Origin: Lonsdalea britannica
GTDB taxonomy: Bacteria > Pseudomonadota > Gammaproteobacteria > Enterobacterales > Enterobacteriaceae
DNA length: 6,139 nt
Direction of reading: 5' to 3'
Assembly (NCBI RefSeq): GCF_946477055.1
Contig: NZ_CAMKXG010000214.1
Location: forward strand, 1-6,139
Of the stretch, positions 5,744 to 6,139 are shown piece after piece. Made by a program: the position numbers and the translations under genes. Each line of letters opens with the position of its first letter. The stretch's first letter is position 1. The notes under the pieces are model-generated. The model was not told where the DNA came from. It did no database searches and saw only the letters and a list, made by a program, of their open reading frames with translations.

Positions 5744-6139
5744 TTACTGGTTGTCCTGCTCGCGGGTCATGCCTTTGCCGGAGGACCAGTGCATCGCCAG
5801 CTTCTGCGCCGCCTTCACCTCATCCGGCTGCATCCCCTCTTCGAGCGCGTTACGGGCATTGATCGCATTCACCATGCCTTCAGTCGCCGCCAGCGAGAAC
5901 CAGGCGTAAGCATGAATACGGTTGCGCGGCACGCCCAGTCCTTCCTGTCGCATCGTGCCCATACGGTACTGCGCCATGCGGTTGTTGGCGGCAGACGCCT
6001 GCCGATACTGCTTCACAGCCTCGGTGTAGTCCTCTTTGCCGCCCAATCCCAGACGCAGCATCTCGCCATAAGCGAGCTGCGCCTGTACGTCGCCCTGCGC
6101 CGCCGCTTTAGCGAATTCGGCGCGAGCATGCACAAGATC
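5744..6139 (-). CDS. Sel1-repeat (tetratricopeptide-like) protein, C-terminal part
   Basis: 131 residues plus the TAA stop are visible. The frame remains open to the window edge, so the N-terminus lies outside. A GTG at 6133 could serve as a start, but it would cut into a repeat, so truncation by the window is more likely. Two Sel1-like helical repeats are visible. The first runs from EFAKAAAQGD through AYGEMLRLGLGG to EAVKQYRQA. The second runs from ASAANNRMAQYRMG through EGLGVPRNR to AYAWFSLAATEG. They are followed by a tail with MQPDEVKAAQKLAMHW, the usual ending in this family. Such repeats form alpha-alpha superhelices that bind other proteins, and partners and cellular location cannot be inferred here. 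Whether a signal peptide is present is not visible. The gene converges on yaiW and ends in its own strong terminator. I do not recognise a specific gene name. Confidence 0.85.
   Translation of the reverse strand, partial: DLVHARAEFAKAAAQGDVQAQLAYGEMLRLGLGGKEDYTEAVKQYRQASAANNRMAQYRMGTMRQEGLGVPRNRIHAYAWFSLAATEGMVNAINARNALEEGMQPDEVKAAQKLAMHWSSGKGMTREQDNQ

Overview
The window comes from a member of the Enterobacterales. Its UhpA, UhpB, UhpC and YaiW proteins align essentially end to end with the E. coli proteins as I remember them. The high GC content (roughly 60% by eye) suggests a GC-rich genus rather than Escherichia itself. I cannot name the species from sequence alone.

Layout from left to right. 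Positions 1-3359 on the minus strand hold uhpA-uhpB-uhpC, read right to left: response regulator, sensor kinase and membrane sugar-phosphate receptor. uhpC runs off the left edge. In E. coli UhpC senses external glucose-6-phosphate and signals to UhpB, UhpB phosphorylates UhpA, and UhpA activates the hexose-phosphate transporter gene uhpT. uhpT is not in this window. uhpA and uhpB overlap by one base (TGATG), whereas uhpB and uhpC are separated by 97 untranslated bases. Upstream of uhpA is a compact 111-bp gap with a perfect TATAAT and a chain of three overlapping dyads. Positions 3471-4238 on the minus strand hold a solitary HNH nuclease of the HNH_2 (putative restriction endonuclease) type. 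A 160-bp divergent gap with a 12-bp perfect palindrome follows. Positions 4399-5511 on the plus strand encode a DUF1615 lipoprotein, YaiW. A 232-bp gap without a gene follows, ending in a strong intrinsic terminator that serves the last gene. That gene, at 5744-6139 on the minus strand, is the C-terminal part of a Sel1-repeat protein that runs off the right edge.

Only the uhp genes clearly work together. The HNH gene, yaiW and the Sel1 gene look like independent units. I found no transposon, CRISPR array, tRNA or rRNA. The window is mostly ordinary conserved chromosome. The points worth a second look are the overlapping dyads between the HNH gene and uhpA, and a lytic-transglycosylase-like motif pattern in YaiW. 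I did not find convincing evidence of a new multi-gene system.
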